Below are positions 14,482 through 16,140 of a stretch of DNA of 16,140 bases, in pieces. Position numbers and translations under genes: made by a program. How positions within the stretch are numbered: the stretch's first letter is position 1; each line of letters opens with the position of its first letter. The notes beneath the pieces were generated by a model. That model was not told the DNA's origin. It saw only the letters and a program-made list of their open reading frames with translations, and made no database searches. Source of the DNA: JAWVZU01 sp033722075 (GTDB lineage Bacteria; Pseudomonadota; Gammaproteobacteria; Xanthomonadales; SZUA-38); the NCBI GenBank assembly GCA_033722075.1, contig JAWVZU010000057.1, positions 1-16,140 of the forward strand, written 5' to 3'.

Positions 14482-15462
14482 GTGTCCGATACAGCCATTG
14501 CGATGGCGCACCCCAATATTGCACTGGTCAAGTACTGGGGAAAGCGCGACGCCGAATTGAACCTGCCCGCGGCAGGCTCCCTGTCCATTACCCTGGATAC
14601 GTTGCATACCCGGACCCGGGTGTCCCGCCGGGACGACGAGGCGGATCGGGTCGTGCTGAACGGTGGTGAAGATCCGGCGCAGACTCGCCGCGTCAGCCGG
14701 TTTCTCGATCGCTTGCGGGCGCTGGCCAAGGTCCCCGGTGCGCTCGAGGTCGAAACCGAAAACAACTTTCCGACCGCCGCCGGGCTGGCCTCGTCGGCAT
14801 CCGGCTTTGCCGCCCTCACCGTTGCCGCAGACGCGGTCCTCGAGCTGGACCTTGATCCGGCGTCCCTGTCCCGCTACGCCCGGATGGGTTCGGGTTCCGC
14901 GGCGCGTTCGCTGTTCGGCGGGTTCGTCGAAATGCACGCCGGGCGGCAACCCGACGGCGGCGATGCGGTGGCCGAACCGCTGCTAGGCCCTCGCGATTGG
15001 CCCCTCGATGTGGTCGTGGCGATTACCTCGCGGCAGACGAAAGCCGCCGGCTCGACCGATGCCATGGAAAGATCTCGGCAAACCGCACCGTTCTACGCAG
15101 CCTGGGTAACCAGTACCGAGGACGATCTGGCGGCGGCCCGGGCGGCGGTTCGGGCGCGGGACTTCGAACGCCTGGCTGACGTCGCCGAGCACAGCTGCCT
15201 CAAGATGCACGCAACCATGCTGGCGACCCGGCCACCGCTGCTGTACTGGAATCCTGCCACGCTCGCGGCCATCCAGGCTGTCCGCGCCTTGCGCGCCGAC
15301 GGCACACCGGTGTTCTTCACCGTCGATGCGGGGCCCCAGGTCAAGGCGATCTGCCTGCCCGAGGCGAGCGATCGGGTGCGCGAGGCCCTGGAGACGATTT
15401 CCGGCGTCGAGGAGACCGTGGTTGTCGGTCTCGGCGAGGGCGCCCAGCTGATCTCGCCATGA
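14482..15462 (+). CDS. mvaD: Diphosphomevalonate decarboxylase
   Basis: This 326-residue GHMP-superfamily enzyme converts mevalonate 5-diphosphate, with ATP, to isopentenyl diphosphate and CO2 in the cytosol. Visible motifs are HPNIALVKYWGKRD (Lys17, Lys21), the phosphate-binding loop GLASSASGFAAL (101-112), GSGSAARSLFGGFVEMH, and the catalytic Asp282 in FFTVDAGPQVKAI. The length is normal for bacterial MvaD. The start is GTG at 14482, without a clear Shine-Dalgarno; the next in-frame ATG at 14503 would leave almost no residues before the first motif. It overlaps the following kinase gene as ATGA, so they form one operon. Phosphomevalonate decarboxylase is a less likely alternative, since a phosphomevalonate kinase follows. 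Confidence 0.95.
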   Translation: MSDTAIAMAHPNIALVKYWGKRDAELNLPAAGSLSITLDTLHTRTRVSRRDDEADRVVLNGGEDPAQTRRVSRFLDRLRALAKVPGALEVETENNFPTAAGLASSASGFAALTVAADAVLELDLDPASLSRYARMGSGSAARSLFGGFVEMHAGRQPDGGDAVAEPLLGPRDWPLDVVVAITSRQTKAAGSTDAMERSRQTAPFYAAWVTSTEDDLAAARAAVRARDFERLADVAEHSCLKMHATMLATRPPLLYWNPATLAAIQAVRALRADGTPVFFTVDAGPQVKAICLPEASDRVREALETISGVEETVVVGLGEGAQLISP

Positions 15463-16140
15463 CCCGATCGATCACGGCATCGGCACCGGGGAAGCTGATG
15501 ATGTTCGGCGAGTACGCGGTGCTCGAAGGTGCGCCGGCGCTCGTCTGTGCGGTGAACCGCCGGTGTCGGGTGACGATTCGGTCCGGCGTTGCAACCGGCT
15601 CCTTTCGGTCCCCCCAATTGCACCCGGATCCCATCTCCTACGGCTATGAGGATGATGCCGTCCGCTGGTCCTGTCCGGATGAGCTGAAGCCCCAGCTCGC
15701 CCTGGCGCGACACCTGCTGGAAGCGGGAGAACCCGTGCCGCTGGAGGTCACCGTATCCACTGCAGCCTTCCAGCACCGTGGCAGGAAGCTCGGCCTCGGA
15801 TCCAGCGCTGCCATGACCGTGGCCTGGTGTCGCGCCGCAGACGCCGGCCTGGAATCGGCGGCGGAGCTCCGGGATCGGGCGGAACGGATCCACCAGGCTT
15901 TTCAGCGGGGGCGAGGCAGCGGAGCCGACATCGTCGCGAGTGCCTACGGCGGGTTGCTGATGCATCGACGCGGCGCGGCACCGCGCCGGTTGACGTGGCC
16001 CGGGAAACTCGGCTGGCAGCTTGTGTGGACCGGTGAAAGCGCAGATACGCGCGACTTCCTGCGTCGGCTGGGCGAGTGGCAGCAGGCCGAGCCGGCCCGT
16101 TACGCGGCCTGTTTCGATCGTCTGACGAACCTGGCGGAAA
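15459..16140 (+). CDS. Phosphomevalonate kinase (GHMP kinase), C-terminus beyond window
   Basis: The first 227 residues of a kinase that probably phosphorylates mevalonate 5-phosphate to the 5-diphosphate, the substrate of the preceding mvaD product. The N-terminus SAPGKLMMFGEYAVLEGAPA has the GEYAVLEG form typical of phosphomevalonate kinase, where mevalonate kinase usually has GEHAVV. The ATP loop is LGLGSSAAMTVA (111-122). GRGSGADIVASAYGGLL (151-167) and LVWTGESADTRDFL (188-201) also fit that family better than mevalonate or homoserine kinase. Its ATG at 15459 overlaps the mvaD stop as ATGA. The frame is open to the right edge, with no stop or frameshift. Mevalonate kinase cannot be fully excluded from a fragment. 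Confidence 0.82.
   Translation, partial: MTRSITASAPGKLMMFGEYAVLEGAPALVCAVNRRCRVTIRSGVATGSFRSPQLHPDPISYGYEDDAVRWSCPDELKPQLALARHLLEAGEPVPLEVTVSTAAFQHRGRKLGLGSSAAMTVAWCRAADAGLESAAELRDRAERIHQAFQRGRGSGADIVASAYGGLLMHRRGAAPRRLTWPGKLGWQLVWTGESADTRDFLRRLGEWQQAEPARYAACFDRLTNLAE

Noticed and set aside
15093..15965. A 290-codon minus-strand open frame over the mevalonate genes
   Set aside because: Shadow of mvaD and the kinase, both of which have strong motifs and coupled start/stop codons.

Overview
The window is GC-rich, gene-dense chromosome from a Gram-negative bacterium. A TonB-dependent outer-membrane receptor, SufE, a DksA-family regulator, YidD and a DUF4112 protein point to Proteobacteria. The zinc-ligand-poor DksA variant and a mevalonate-pathway pair (mvaD plus a phosphomevalonate kinase) fit a gammaproteobacterium near Xanthomonadales/Wenzhouxiangella best. 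That placement is an inference, not a database result. No tRNA, rRNA, CRISPR array, insertion sequence or phage gene was seen, and no gene-free stretch exceeds 140 bases. Many genes start with GTG or TTG and have weak Shine-Dalgarno sequences.

Left block (1-8631, all on the minus strand). Transcription runs right to left: a short-chain dehydrogenase/reductase; 3 nt later a 1410-residue protein with two class III cyclase domains, an AAA/STAND ATPase and TPR repeats, in the layout of animal soluble adenylyl cyclase; after 90 nt a TonB-dependent receptor with two N-terminal beta-sandwich modules; and after 137 nt the start of a secreted protein cut off by the window edge. The cyclase is the most interesting protein here. 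Its first cyclase domain keeps the metal aspartates and its second keeps the transition-state Asn/Arg, so one composite active site is predicted inside a single chain.

Central block (8740-12770). cysS and a sufE-family gene overlap by 4 nt on the plus strand. They converge, across a strong hairpin, on a DksA-family gene on the minus strand. Divergent from dksA are yidD, a pyrC-type dihydroorotase and a secreted amidohydrolase, all on the plus strand and closely spaced.

Right block (12788-16140). The secreted amidohydrolase converges on, and overlaps by 22 nt, a DUF4112 membrane-protein gene on the minus strand. Divergent from that gene, mvaD and a phosphomevalonate kinase gene overlap as ATGA and run off the right edge. 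Together they supply two late steps of isopentenyl diphosphate synthesis from mevalonate. The likely mvaD promoter has its -10 hexamer on top of the DUF4112 start codon.

The window is mostly housekeeping functions (Cys-tRNA synthesis, Fe-S assembly, pyrimidine synthesis, isoprenoid synthesis, transcriptional control) next to a less ordinary signalling and uptake block on the left.
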